From: Rhodoplanes serenus
Lineage (GTDB): Bacteria; Pseudomonadota; Alphaproteobacteria; Rhizobiales; Xanthobacteraceae
DNA length: 64,000 bases
Reading direction: 5' to 3'
Assembly (NCBI GenBank): GCA_945897515.1
Contig: CAMDFO010000001.1
Coordinates: 62,001-126,000, forward strand
The position numbers were made by a program, and so were the translations under genes. A model generated the notes under the pieces. The model did not search any database. It had not been told where the DNA came from and worked only from the letters and a program-made list of their open reading frames with translations. Positions 16,534-25,679 of the stretch are shown in pieces; within the stretch, counting starts at the first letter, position 1; the number at the start of each line of letters is the position of its first letter.

Positions 16534-17294
16534 CTTCGACCGCCGGTCTTGGGCGCCACGATGCCGGGCAGGCAGCCGGACAGCCGATCGAGCGCCGGCC
16601 GCGGCAGGATCGCCAGCACCGCGCCCGGCTCGGTGAAATCCATCAACGCTTCGACGCGCGCCTCCGGCAAGGCGACGCAGCCTGCCGTGCCGATGGTCGG
16701 GCTGCGCCAGACGTGAATGAAGATGCACGACCCAGCCCGCGCCCGCGCATCGGTCGGATAGTCGACCACGATGCCGCGTCGATACATCGGCAGCGCGCGG
16801 CTCATGTTCTCGACCTTCACCTTCGGCCCGACCCGCGCGCGTGACGTAATGGTGTTGTAGTCCGGCGACGATGGGTCATCGACGCAGACCGTATCCGGCG
16901 TGACCTGCAGATGTCCGGAACGCGACGAGGCCAGCGTTCCAAACGTGCGGCCGATCGGATAGACGCCGGCCGGCGCGCGCTTGTCGCCCTCCGCCTTCAC
17001 CGGCTCGCCCGGCCGTGCGAGGCGGCGAAAAAACGGCGACCAACCCATGCCCGCCTTGCCGATCAGCGCCGGCTCGGCCGCGCCCACCGCCCGCCACGGC
17101 GCTTGCGGCGAAGCCCGCTCGAACAATTGCAGCCTCGCCGCCACCGCGTTCATGGTGTCCGCGGTGACCAGAACGAGGCGGCGTGCATCCGCAAGCGGCG
17201 CCGCGCAGGCCGGCGCGGAGGATTGAGCGGAAGCTTTTGCCGGCATGAGCGCCGCGGCAACGGCAAGTCCGATGAGTGCGGCGCGGCTAGCCAT
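16530..17294 (-). CDS. L,D-transpeptidase (YkuD) family protein
   Basis: A 254-residue exported protein (signal MASRAALIGLAVAAALMPAKASAQ). The YkuD catalytic block CIFIHVWRSPTIGTAGCVAL supplies the His and the Cys nucleophile; RAPAGVYPIGRTFG and SPDYNTI are also typical. It probably cross-links peptidoglycan or attaches proteins to it, although the IHVWR...G variant belongs to a subgroup with little experimental data. Its start overlaps the end of hslO by 8 nt. Confidence 0.85.
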   Translation of the reverse strand: MASRAALIGLAVAAALMPAKASAQSSAPACAAPLADARRLVLVTADTMNAVAARLQLFERASPQAPWRAVGAAEPALIGKAGMGWSPFFRRLARPGEPVKAEGDKRAPAGVYPIGRTFGTLASSRSGHLQVTPDTVCVDDPSSPDYNTITSRARVGPKVKVENMSRALPMYRRGIVVDYPTDARARAGSCIFIHVWRSPTIGTAGCVALPEARVEALMDFTEPGAVLAILPRPALDRLSGCLPGIVAPKTGGRS

Positions 17295-18297
17295 TGTCCT
17301 GCGACGGCTCCGGTCGAACAGCCGACGGTTCGAATACGTAATTCGCGCTGCAGAACTCGCAGGTCACGGAGATCACGCCGTTCTCCACCATGTGGTCGCG
17401 GTCGTCCTGCGAGAAGCTCTTGAGCATGGCTTCGACATTCTCGCGCGAGCACGAGCATTCGACGCGAACGTCGATGTTGTTGAACACGCGCACGCCGGGT
17501 TCGTGAAACAGGCGATAGACCAGCCGCTCGCTCGACACGTCCGGATCGACCAGATCGAGGTCCTCGACGGTGGAGATCAGCGAGCGGCCTTGAACCCAGG
17601 CGTCGTCTTCCGGCACCTCGTGAGCCGTAACGCCCTCCGGGGCGTCGCCCGGATCGAGATCGGCAACGCGCACACGCTCCGGCGATTTGGGCAGGAACTG
17701 CAGCATGATCCCGCCAGCGCGCCAGCGATGCTGTCCGCCGGCGGCGAATTCCTCGGCCACCGCCAGCCTGATCGCGGTCGGAATCTGCTCCGAACGGCGG
17801 AAATATTCGTGTGCGGCATCTTCCAGCCCGCCCCCTTCCAGCGCGACCAGGCCCTGATAGCGGCTCATGTCTCCGCCCTGGTCGATGGTCATGGCAAGAT
17901 GACCATGGCCCAGCAGAGCGCCGGCGTCGGCCTTTCCGGCCTCGATGGCGGCGGCGACCCGGCCGGCGTCGAAACGGGCGCAGGCCCTCACCTTGCCGGG
18001 GCTGGTGAAATCCACCACCAGCATGCGCACCGGACCGTCGGTCTGGGTTTGCAGGATGAAACGGCCATCGAATTTCAGCGCCGATCCAAGCAGCACCGTC
18101 AGCGCGACGGCCTCGCCCAGCAGTTTTGCAACCGGCAGCGGATAATCATGGCGCGCCAGCATTTCGTCGAGCGTGGGGCCGAGCCGAACCACGCGGCCGC
18201 GCAGATCGAGAGTCTCGACCGCGAATGGAAGGACGGTGTCGTCGGCCGAAGTGGCGGAGGGCGCGCGGACCGGAATATCGAGTTGGGGACTGTTCAT
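17287..18297 (-). CDS. hslO: Hsp33 redox-regulated chaperone
   Basis: A 336-residue Hsp33. The N-terminal domain (about 20-230) contains LGEAVALTVLLGSALKFDGRF and the C-terminal redox switch has the zinc Cys pairs in VECSCSREN and CEFCSANY (CxC and CxxC). Oxidation releases zinc and activates holdase function. It follows argF on the same strand with a gap of about 70 nt, the order typical of Hyphomicrobiales (argD-argF-hslO). Confidence 0.94.
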   Translation of the reverse strand: MNSPQLDIPVRAPSATSADDTVLPFAVETLDLRGRVVRLGPTLDEMLARHDYPLPVAKLLGEAVALTVLLGSALKFDGRFILQTQTDGPVRMLVVDFTSPGKVRACARFDAGRVAAAIEAGKADAGALLGHGHLAMTIDQGGDMSRYQGLVALEGGGLEDAAHEYFRRSEQIPTAIRLAVAEEFAAGGQHRWRAGGIMLQFLPKSPERVRVADLDPGDAPEGVTAHEVPEDDAWVQGRSLISTVEDLDLVDPDVSSERLVYRLFHEPGVRVFNNIDVRVECSCSRENVEAMLKSFSQDDRDHMVENGVISVTCEFCSANYVFEPSAVRPEPSQDNG

Positions 18298-18367
18298 GGC
18301 AGCCTATATGGGCAATCCCGGCTGGATATCGATACCGCTCAGACCTGCCCTGCAGGCACGCCGGCCG

Positions 18368-19291
18368 TCAGCGGCCACCCACCTGCATGCACCAGACCAG
18401 GATGCCCTTCTGGGCGTGTAGCCGATTCTCCGCCTCGTCGAACACCACCGATTGCGGTCCGTCCATGACCTCGTCGGTGACCTCTTCGCCACGATGGGCA
18501 GGGAGGCAATGCATGAACAGGGCGTCCGGTTTGGCCTTGGACATCAGCCGGGCGTTCACCTGGTAGCGCTTGAGCAGGCTTCGGCGACGGGTGGCGTCCT
18601 TGTCGCCCATCGACACCCAGGTGTCGGTGACGACGCAGTCGGCGCCCGTGACGGCCGCGATCGGATCGCTGCCAACGCTGATGTCGGCACCCGACGACTT
18701 CGCCCAGTCGAGCAACCATTTTTTCGGCTTGAGCGCCGTCGGCGTCGCGATCCGAAGCTGGAACCCGAACCGCTCGGCGGCGTGCATCCACGACGCCAGC
18801 ACGTTGTTGGCGTCGCCGGTCCAGGCCACGGTGCGGCCCTTGATCGAGCCGCGGTGCTCCTCGAACGTCATCACGTCGGCCATCACCTGGCAGGGATGCG
18901 ACAGCTTGGTGAGGCCGTTGATCACCGGCACGGTGGCGTGCGCGGCGAGTTGCAGCAGTTGCCGGTGATCCAGGATCCGGATCACGATGATATCGACGTA
19001 GCGCGACAGCACGCGCGCGGTGTCGGCGATGGTTTCGCCGCGGCCGAGTTGCATCTCCGCGCCGGTCAGCATGATGCTGTCCCCGCCGAGCTGGCGCATC
19101 GCGACATCGAACGACACGCGGGTGCGGGTCGAAGGGCGCTCGAAAATCATGGCGAGAGTCTGCCCCGCGAGCGGACCGTCGCCGGGACGGCCGTGCTGCT
19201 TCTTCAGCGCGCGGCTCGACGCGACGATCTTGCGCAGCTCGTCCGGCGCAATGTCGTTGAGGTCGAGAAAGTGACGCACGTTCGTGCTCAC
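18368..19291 (-). CDS. argF: Ornithine carbamoyltransferase
   Basis: A 307-residue enzyme converting ornithine and carbamoyl phosphate to citrulline. Carbamoyl-phosphate motif [16 protein letters not shown], DxxxSMG loop ([10 protein letters not shown]) and [10 protein letters not shown] with the catalytic Cys are all present. It starts at GTG 19291, which overlaps the argD stop (GTGA), so the two are translationally coupled; the longer open frame upstream is read-through of argD in another frame. Confidence 0.95.
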   Translation of the reverse strand: MSTNVRHFLDLNDIAPDELRKIVASSRALKKQHGRPGDGPLAGQTLAMIFERPSTRTRVSFDVAMRQLGGDSIMLTGAEMQLGRGETIADTARVLSRYVDIIVIRILDHRQLLQLAAHATVPVINGLTKLSHPCQVMADVMTFEEHRGSIKGRTVAWTGDANNVLASWMHAAERFGFQLRIATPTALKPKKWLLDWAKSSGADISVGSDPIAAVTGADCVVTDTWVSMGDKDATRRRSLLKRYQVNARLMSKAKPDALFMHCLPAHRGEEVTDEVMDGPQSVVFDEAENRLHAQKGILVWCMQVGGR

Positions 19292-20487
19292 CCGGCCGCT
19301 CCCTGTTTCGGCGGCCGGTTTTCCAGGGCGGTGCAGGCCCGGTCGAGCCGCTCGATCGCATCGGCGATCTCGGCCTCGGTGACGATCAGCGGCGGAAGCA
19401 GCCGGACGACGTTGTCGCCTGCGGCCACGGTGAGCAGCTTCTCGGCGCGCAGAGCGTCCACGAATTCGCCGTACGGGATGGTGACCTTCAATCCGATCAG
19501 CAGCCCCTCGCCCCGCACCTCCTCGATCAGCGAAGCATGCCGGTCCTTGATCTCGGCCAGCCGCTGCTTGAGGAAGATCGAGGTCCTGCGGACGCGGTCG
19601 AGGAAGCCCGGCGCCAGCACCACATCGAGCACGGCGTTGCCCGCCGCCATGGCCAGCGGATTGCCGCCAAAGGTCGAGCCATGGGTGCCCGCGGTCATGC
19701 CTTTGGCCGCTTCCGTTGTGGCCAGGCATGCTCCGATCGGAAACCCGCCGCCGAGCGCCTTGGCGAGCGCCATGACATCCGGCGTGACGCCGGTGCGCTG
19801 ATAGCCGAACAGCTCGCCGGTGCGGCCGATACCGGTCTGCACCTCGTCGAACGCCAGCAGCAGGCCGTGCTTGTCGCACAGCTCGCGGAGCCCCTTGAGG
19901 AAGGCCTGCGATATCGTCCGCACGCCGCCCTCGCCCATGATCGGCTCGATCAGGATGCCGGCTGTCTGCGGACCGATGGCGCGCTTGACCGCCTCGATGT
20001 CGGCGGCCGGCACCTGGTCGAAGCCGTCCATCACCGGGCCGAAGCCTTCGAGGTTTTTTTTCTGGCCGCCGGCGGCCAGCGTCGCGAGCGTGCGGCCGTG
20101 GAACGCGCCTTCGAACGTGATGATGCGGTAGCGGTCCGGGTTTCCGCTCGCGGACTGGTACTTACGCACCATTTTGATGGTGGCTTCCAGCGCTTCGGCG
20201 CCGGAATTGGCGAAGAACACTGTGTCGGCAAAGCTCACCTCGCACAGCCGCTCGGCCAGCCGCTCGCCCTCCGGGATGCGGAACAGGTTGGAGACATGCA
20301 GAAGCTTGGCGACCTGCGCCTGCACCGCCTGGACCACATGCGGATGCGCGTGCCCGAGCGCATTCACCGCCACGCCGGAGGTGAAATCCAGGTAGCGCTC
20401 GCCGTCGGTCGCGACCAGCCATGCGCCTTCGCCCCGCTCGAAGGCCAGGTCCGCCCGCGCATAGGCTGGCAATAAATGCGATGTCAC
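19288..20487 (-). CDS. argD: Acetylornithine aminotransferase
   Basis: A 399-residue class III PLP aminotransferase of arginine (and lysine) synthesis. Features: [52 protein letters not shown] and the PLP Lys in [14 protein letters not shown], then [13 protein letters not shown]. It starts with GTG preceded by GGGG. It is the first gene of argD-argF-hslO. A 10-11-bp inverted repeat lies in its leader (20524-20551). Confidence 0.94.
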   Translation of the reverse strand: MTSHLLPAYARADLAFERGEGAWLVATDGERYLDFTSGVAVNALGHAHPHVVQAVQAQVAKLLHVSNLFRIPEGERLAERLCEVSFADTVFFANSGAEALEATIKMVRKYQSASGNPDRYRIITFEGAFHGRTLATLAAGGQKKNLEGFGPVMDGFDQVPAADIEAVKRAIGPQTAGILIEPIMGEGGVRTISQAFLKGLRELCDKHGLLLAFDEVQTGIGRTGELFGYQRTGVTPDVMALAKALGGGFPIGACLATTEAAKGMTAGTHGSTFGGNPLAMAAGNAVLDVVLAPGFLDRVRRTSIFLKQRLAEIKDRHASLIEEVRGEGLLIGLKVTIPYGEFVDALRAEKLLTVAAGDNVVRLLPPLIVTEAEIADAIERLDRACTALENRPPKQGAAG

Positions 20488-20879
20488 GGCCGCACACCCC
20501 AGTTCAAGAATATGCCGAAATGCAACGTGCCGCCTCTCCGGGCGGCACGTTCAGGAGTATTTTATTTGGGGGTTCCGGACTGTCAACACGCGGGGCGTGG
20601 TAGCGCCAAACCTCGGCCCGGTATCGGGCATTTCACCGCGCAGCCCATCCTTATGGTGGATTAGTGGCGACACCGCACAGGAAAATGTGGACGTGAGTCG
20701 CGGCGACTCTTGCGCCCGAGTCCAGCCATATTGTAGCTTCTCCCTCGTCAGGTACGACATGTCGTAGCGGACAGTTCCCTAAGTTGATGTGCGTGAGCGT
20801 AACCCAGAACGGCCAGTTGCCGGACTGCGCGGGCGGATTCTGCCGGCTCCACCGGCGGATTTCATAGGGGAGACAGCTC
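20488..20879. other. Intergenic region between argD and gcrA
   Basis: 392 bases between divergent genes. The only clear structure is the inverted repeat AACGTGCCGCC / GGGCGGCACGTT at 20524-20551, within the probable argD leader; it has no T-run on the minus strand. ORFs through the region are antisense or read into gcrA and are not supported. Promoters for both genes must lie here but I cannot place them. Confidence 0.6.
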
Positions 20880-21377
20880 ATGACTTGGACCGACGAGCGG
20901 GTCGAGCTACTCAAGAAGCTCTGGATGGATGGACTGTCCGCAAGCCAGATTGCGGCCGAACTCGGCGGCATCACCCGCAACGCCGTGATCGGAAAGGTCC
21001 ACCGCCTCGGCCTGTCGGGCCGCGCCAAGTCGCCTTCCTCTTCAGCGCCCCGCGTCCGCAAGCCCCGTTCGCACATGATGCGGGTGGCCCGGCCGTCGAT
21101 GCGCGGCAACACCGCGCTCGCGCTGGCCTACGAAATGGAAATGGAGCCCGAGCCGGAGCTGATCGAGAACATCATCCCGATCGGGCAGCGCCGCACCCTC
21201 CTGGAGCTGAACGAAGACACCTGCCGCTGGCCGACCGGCGATCCGGCGACCACGGAATTCTTCTTCTGCGGCGGCAAGCCGATCAGCAGCCTGCCGTACT
21301 GCGCCTACCACTCCCGCGCCGCCTATCAGCCGGCGTCCGAGCGGCGCCGCCCGCGCCCGCCGTTCCGATCAGGCTGA
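20880..21377 (+). CDS. gcrA: GcrA cell-cycle regulator
   Basis: A 165-residue protein with the invariant N-terminus MTWTDERVELLKKLWMDGLS, the HTH ASQIAAELGGITRNAVIGKV, a variable linker, and the C-terminal RNA-polymerase sigma-contact region (CRWPTGDP, FFFCGGKP, PYCAYHSRAAYQP). In Caulobacter GcrA binds sigma70 and activates promoters carrying CcrM-methylated GANTC sites. It stands alone, divergent from argD, with a family A repeat just downstream. Confidence 0.95.
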   Translation: MTWTDERVELLKKLWMDGLSASQIAAELGGITRNAVIGKVHRLGLSGRAKSPSSSAPRVRKPRSHMMRVARPSMRGNTALALAYEMEMEPEPELIENIIPIGQRRTLLELNEDTCRWPTGDPATTEFFFCGGKPISSLPYCAYHSRAAYQPASERRRPRPPFRSG

Positions 21378-21406
21378 GCGACAGATCATTTCCAATTGCT
21401 GTCAAC

Positions 21407-21490
21407 GTCATCATGGCCGGGCTTGTCCCGGCCATTTACGTCTTACGCAACGCCAAGACGTGGATGCCCGGCAAGGCCGGGCACGACGAA
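21407..21490. repeat. Family A palindromic repeat
   Basis: Two nested inverted repeats: TCATGGCCGGGCTTGTCCCGGCCAT and, after a spacer, GACGTGGATGCCCGGCAAGGCCGGGCACGAC in part; the outer arms (ACGTC) also pair. The same unit recurs at 37237-37323 and, as a half, at 56391-56428. It lies between the convergent gcrA and phoB genes. Confidence 0.85.
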
Positions 21491-21523
21491 TGGAAAGGTG
21501 ATGCGCTCGCAAGGGATCGCGCG

Positions 21524-22225
21524 TTAAGCCGTCTTGCCGAATTTATCGTCCAGGGCGTAGCCCGCGCCGCGCACCGTCCGGATCGGATCGGGGTCGCGTC
21601 CGCGGTTGAGCGCCTTGCGCAGCCGGCCGACATGAACATCCACGGTGCGCTCGTCGATATAGACCTCGGAGCCCCACACGCCGTCGAGCAATTGCTCGCG
21701 CGAAAACACCCGGCCCGGCCGCTCCATCAGAAACTCCAGCAGCCGGTACTCGGTCGGGCCCAGCTCGATCTCGCGTTCGCCACGCGAAACGCGCTTTTTC
21801 TCCCGATCGAGCGCGATGTCGCCGAACGCCAGCACATCGGCGACACGCTCCGGTGAGGCCCGGCGCAACAGCGCGCGCACCCGCGCGATCAGCTCCGGAA
21901 CCGAGAACGGCTTGACGATGTAGTCGTCCGCGCCGGTGGCGAGCCCCCGGATCCGCTCGCTCTCCTCGCCGCGCGCCGTCAGCATGATGATGGGAAGCGC
22001 CTTGGTCTCGGGCCTGGCGCGCAACCGGCGGCAAAGCTCGATGCCGGATATCCCCGGCAGCATCCAGTCCAGCACCATCAGGTCGGGGGCGCGCTCCTTC
22101 AGCAGCGTCTCCGCCTCGTCGCCGCGACCGACCGTCTCGACCTCGTAGCCTTCGGCTTCGAGGTTGTAGCGCAGCAGCAGCGTCAGCGGCTCCTCGTCCT
22201 CGACGATCAGGATGCGTGCGCTCAT
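21524..22225 (-). CDS. phoB: Phosphate regulon response regulator PhoB
   Basis: A 233-residue OmpR-type regulator: receiver domain with phosphoacceptor Asp53 (VLDWMLPG), IMLTARGEE and the Lys in DDYIVKPFS, then a winged-helix DNA-binding domain (ELGPTEYRLLEFLMERPGRV; RTVDVHVGRLRKAL; IRTVRGAGYAL). It is the last gene of the phoR-pst locus. ATG 22225 is used; an upstream in-frame start adds 16 unlikely residues. Confidence 0.95.
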   Translation of the reverse strand: MSARILIVEDEEPLTLLLRYNLEAEGYEVETVGRGDEAETLLKERAPDLMVLDWMLPGISGIELCRRLRARPETKALPIIMLTARGEESERIRGLATGADDYIVKPFSVPELIARVRALLRRASPERVADVLAFGDIALDREKKRVSRGEREIELGPTEYRLLEFLMERPGRVFSREQLLDGVWGSEVYIDERTVDVHVGRLRKALNRGRDPDPIRTVRGAGYALDDKFGKTA

Positions 22226-22250
22226 CGGGGCAGCCTTATCCTGGTTTGCC

Positions 22251-22964
22251 TCACGTAACCGGGAGGCTTGCAAATGCGGTGGTGTCCCCCTTCGGCCGCT
22301 GGTCGGCGATGGGACGGCCCTCGATCATGTAGTGCACCGTTTCGGCGATGTTGGTTGCATGGTCGCCGATCCTTTCGATGTTCTTGGCGCAGAACATCAG
22401 ATGGATGAAAAACGTGATATTGCGAGGATCTTCCATCATATAAGTTAGCAACTCGCGAAACAGCGACGTGCACATTGCATCGATCTCTTCGTCGCCCTTC
22501 CAGACCGCCAGTGCGCCCGAAAGATCGCGGCCGGCATAGGCGTCCAGCACCCGCTTGAGCTGACCGAGCACCAGTTCGGCCATATGCTCGACACCGCGTA
22601 TCAGCTTCTGGGGAGAGAAATCACCGTCCAGCACGGCCACCCGCTTGCCGATGTTCTTGGCAAGGTCTCCGATACGCTCCAGGTCGTTGCAGACCCGCAG
22701 CGCGCCGACGATCTCGCGCAGGTCGACCGCCATCGGCTGGCGGCGCGCGATGAGCAGGATGGCTTTTTCCTCGATCTCGCGCTGCAGCGCATCGATGGTC
22801 ACATCGGTAGAGATGACCTTCGTCGCAAGCTCGGTGTCGCGCCGCACCAGCGCCGCCACGGCGTCAGCGACTTCCCGCTCCGCCAGGCCGCCCATTTCGG
22901 CAGCCTTTTGGGTTAGCTCCTGAAGGTCGACGTCGAAAGCCTTGGCGATGTGTTCGTTTGTCAT
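22251..22964 (-). CDS. phoU: Phosphate signalling protein PhoU
   Basis: A 237-residue protein formed of two PhoU three-helix repeats, each with the metal-binding pattern (VCNDLERIGDLAKNIG near 90-105 and CAKNIERIGDHATNIAE near 190-206). PhoU links Pst transporter activity to PhoR signalling. It begins 13 nt after pstB and is followed by phoB at 25 nt. The start MTNEHIAKAF is the standard one; longer in-frame sequence belongs to pstB. Confidence 0.95.
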   Translation of the reverse strand: MTNEHIAKAFDVDLQELTQKAAEMGGLAEREVADAVAALVRRDTELATKVISTDVTIDALQREIEEKAILLIARRQPMAVDLREIVGALRVCNDLERIGDLAKNIGKRVAVLDGDFSPQKLIRGVEHMAELVLGQLKRVLDAYAGRDLSGALAVWKGDEEIDAMCTSLFRELLTYMMEDPRNITFFIHLMFCAKNIERIGDHATNIAETVHYMIEGRPIADQRPKGDTTAFASLPVT

Positions 22965-22977
22965 TCTACGTCCCTCA

Positions 22978-23793
22978 CTAGCCGAAGCGGCCAGTGATAT
23001 AATCCTGCGTGCGCCGGTCGCGCGGCGTGGTGAACATCGTCTCGGTCGCGCCCTCCTCAACTAGAACACCGAGATGAAAGAACGCCGTGCGCTGAGACAC
23101 CCGTGCGGCCTGCTGCATCGAGTGTGTCACGATGATGATCGTGAAGTTGGCCCGCAGCTCGTCAATCAACTCTTCGATCTTGGCGGTCGCGATCGGATCG
23201 AGCGCCGAGCAGGGTTCATCCATGAGGATCACTTCCGGACTGACCGCGATCGCGCGCGCGATGCAAAGCCGTTGCTGCTGGCCGCCCGACAGGCTGGTGC
23301 CCGAGTCCTGCAACCGGTCCTTGACCTCTTCGAACAGGCTGGCTTTCTTCAGGCTGGTCATGACGATCTCGTCGAGATCCTGCTTCGATTTCGCAAATCC
23401 GTGAATTCGCGGGCCGTAGGCGACGTTCTCGTAAATCGACTTCGGAAACGGGTTTGGTTTCTGGAACACCATGCCGACGCGCGCGCGTAGTTGCACCACG
23501 TCGAGGGTCGGATCGTAGATATCCTGGCTGTCGATTTCGATCTTGCCGGTAATCCGCGCAATCGGAATGGTGTCGTTCATCCGGTTGATGCAGCGCAGGA
23601 AGGTCGATTTACCGCAGCCGGAAGGTCCGATTAACGCTGTAACCGCGCGCTCGGGAACATCCAAATTGACATCCTTCAGGGCGTGCTTCTCGCCATAGTA
23701 AACGTTGACCCCGCGCGCGAATACTTTGGTTGCCATGTTGCTGGCATTCGCGGGGGAGCCGGCCGGCCGCTCCAGATGAACCATGGCATGCAT
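22978..23793 (-). CDS. pstB: Phosphate ABC transporter ATPase PstB
   Basis: A 271-residue ABC ATPase: Walker [11 protein letters not shown]-loop [20 protein letters not shown] (the PstB-specific FQKPNPFP), signature LSGGQQQRL, Walker [14 protein letters not shown] and the switch His in VTHSMQQA. It couples ATP hydrolysis to phosphate import through PstC and PstA. The conserved part begins at about residue 20 ([10 protein letters not shown]), which could be the true start. Confidence 0.95.
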   Translation of the reverse strand: MHAMVHLERPAGSPANASNMATKVFARGVNVYYGEKHALKDVNLDVPERAVTALIGPSGCGKSTFLRCINRMNDTIPIARITGKIEIDSQDIYDPTLDVVQLRARVGMVFQKPNPFPKSIYENVAYGPRIHGFAKSKQDLDEIVMTSLKKASLFEEVKDRLQDSGTSLSGGQQQRLCIARAIAVSPEVILMDEPCSALDPIATAKIEELIDELRANFTIIIVTHSMQQAARVSQRTAFFHLGVLVEEGATETMFTTPRDRRTQDYITGRFG

Positions 23794-23849
23794 GTAACTA
23801 CTCCTCGATCTCTTTCCTACCGGCAGGGTTCAAATCGCCAACGCAGGTC

Positions 23850-25679
23850 TTACCAGCGGCGCTCAAATCGCTTGCGCAGGATGATGGCGGCACCGTTCAT
23901 GACGAACAGGAAGACCAGCAGCACCATGATTGCTGCCGCGGTCTTGGCCTGAAACGAGATTTCCGGAAGATCCGACCACAGGTAAATCTGAACCGGCAAT
24001 ACTGTTGCCGCGTCGGTCAGGCCGCCGGGAATTTCAACGATGAAGGCGACCATTCCGATCAACAACAGCGGCGCAGTCTCGCCAAGCGCATGTGCCATCC
24101 CGATGATCGTGCCGGTCATGATGCCGGGCATCGCGAGCGGCAAGACGTGATGGAAGATCGCCTGCTGGTGCGAGGCGCCGACGCCCAGCGCGGCCTCCTT
24201 GATCGACGGTGGAACCGCCTTCAACGCGGCGCGTGAGGCGATGATGATGGTTGGCAGCACGAGCAATGCCAGGACCAGCCCTCCTACCAATGGCGCGGAT
24301 CTGGGCAATCCCATGAAATTCAGGAAGATCGCCAAGCCGAGCAGGCCGAACACGATCGACGGCACCGCCGCCAGGTTGTTGATGTTGACCTCGACGATTT
24401 CCGTCAGCCTATTCTTCGGGGCGAACTCTTCGAGATAGATGGCGGCCGCGACACCGAGCGGCAGACAGATGATGAGCGTCACGAACAAGGTGATGGCCGA
24501 GCCGACCAGGGCACCGCGGATGCCGGCGAGCTCGGGCTCGCGGCTGTCGCCGGTGACGAAGAATGCCCAGTTGAATGCGCTTTCGACCAAGCCTTTCTCG
24601 CGCAGGCGCTCCAGCCAAGCAACCTCTCGGTCGCTGGCCTTGCGGTTCGCCTCGGGCGTGGCGTAGGTGACCACCTCCCATCGGCCGGCGGCAGCGTCAG
24701 CCATCGTTTCAAGCGGCAACAGCACGGTCCCGGCCACGCGGCCATTGCTCAATTCCGTGACCTTCACGACGCCGCCGTTGATCGCGACCAAAAGGCTTGG
24801 CCCGCTGCTGTCGAGCGTCTCGGGCCGATCGGTCGTATCGAACCGGCCCTGCATGGAAGCCGCTTGATCGTCCAGCTCCTTGACCCTGGCCGACAGCGAC
24901 GCGATTTCCTCCTCAAGCTGCTTGATCTGCGTAGCCAACAGGACGGTGTTTGGCGTTGTGGCCCCCGGCGGGGTGACCGTCATCTCAACCCTGCGGACCT
25001 CCAGTCCGCGAACCACCTGGCGCAGGCTGTCTGCATCCCGTCGCACGGCCCGCGCCTTCACCGACAGCGACTGCTTGAGGGTGATGAGGTCCGGCGCAAA
25101 ATCGTTGGCGGTACTGAAGATCGTGATATCGCCTGACGTCGCGCTCGGAGTTGCGGTGCCGCGGCTCGCCCGCCGGCTGATAGCTGTCCCGATGTCCTTG
25201 TAGTAGAGATCGGCCCGCTCCGAGAGCAGCACAGGCGCGCTGATGGTCTGCCCCACAAGCTGTGGATCGGCGACGACGCGCTCGCGCAAGCGGTCCACGG
25301 CGCCACTCGACAGCAGGCCATCCAGCATGCGGCGGCCGGCGCGATCGGTGACCTCGGGGAAGATCGCGCGCAGCGCATCCCGTACCGGAGCCTGGAAATC
25401 GCCCTGGCGGATGACCGTGGGATTCCTGGTGTTCTGCGGATCGATCTCGGCCGGATCGAGCTTCACCGGCAGCACCAGCCGGTGCTGGGTGAAGGCCGGA
25501 AGACCCTTTATGACGATGTCGGTGATCACTACGACCAGGAAAACCGCCGTAAGCGCGATGGCGCACAGGCCGTAGAGCCGGAACCGCGTCTCGGCGCGGT
25601 AGCGCACACGGACGCGCGCACGCGCCTGATCGCTCGCGACATCGGCTGTTCGTACCGTCGGCATTGCGATGTCAGTCAT
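23850..25679 (-). CDS. pstA: Phosphate ABC permease PstA with a long periplasmic insertion
   Basis: 609 residues. One N-terminal helix (about 37-57), a large soluble region (58-390), then the binding-protein-dependent permease domain (391-609) with the EAA-like loop ALGVGASHQQAIFHHVLPLA. Rhizobial PstA proteins carry a DUF3333 extension and, as I recall, are about 430 residues, so this one is roughly 170 longer. The extra part includes a heptad-rich stretch at about 245-280 (ATQIKQLEEEIASLSARVKE). Its start overlaps the pstC stop by 8 nt. Confidence 0.92.
   Translation of the reverse strand: MTDIAMPTVRTADVASDQARARVRVRYRAETRFRLYGLCAIALTAVFLVVVITDIVIKGLPAFTQHRLVLPVKLDPAEIDPQNTRNPTVIRQGDFQAPVRDALRAIFPEVTDRAGRRMLDGLLSSGAVDRLRERVVADPQLVGQTISAPVLLSERADLYYKDIGTAISRRASRGTATPSATSGDITIFSTANDFAPDLITLKQSLSVKARAVRRDADSLRQVVRGLEVRRVEMTVTPPGATTPNTVLLATQIKQLEEEIASLSARVKELDDQAASMQGRFDTTDRPETLDSSGPSLLVAINGGVVKVTELSNGRVAGTVLLPLETMADAAAGRWEVVTYATPEANRKASDREVAWLERLREKGLVESAFNWAFFVTGDSREPELAGIRGALVGSAITLFVTLIICLPLGVAAAIYLEEFAPKNRLTEIVEVNINNLAAVPSIVFGLLGLAIFLNFMGLPRSAPLVGGLVLALLVLPTIIIASRAALKAVPPSIKEAALGVGASHQQAIFHHVLPLAMPGIMTGTIIGMAHALGETAPLLLIGMVAFIVEIPGGLTDAATVLPVQIYLWSDLPEISFQAKTAAAIMVLLVFLFVMNGAAIILRKRFERRW

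Noticed and set aside
18368-19879. A 503-residue ORF extending argF upstream
   Set aside because: The extension is argD read in another frame; the coupled GTG at 19291 gives the normal length.
20651-21112. ORF antisense to gcrA and its upstream region
   Set aside because: It overlaps the strongly supported gcrA and has no family resemblance.
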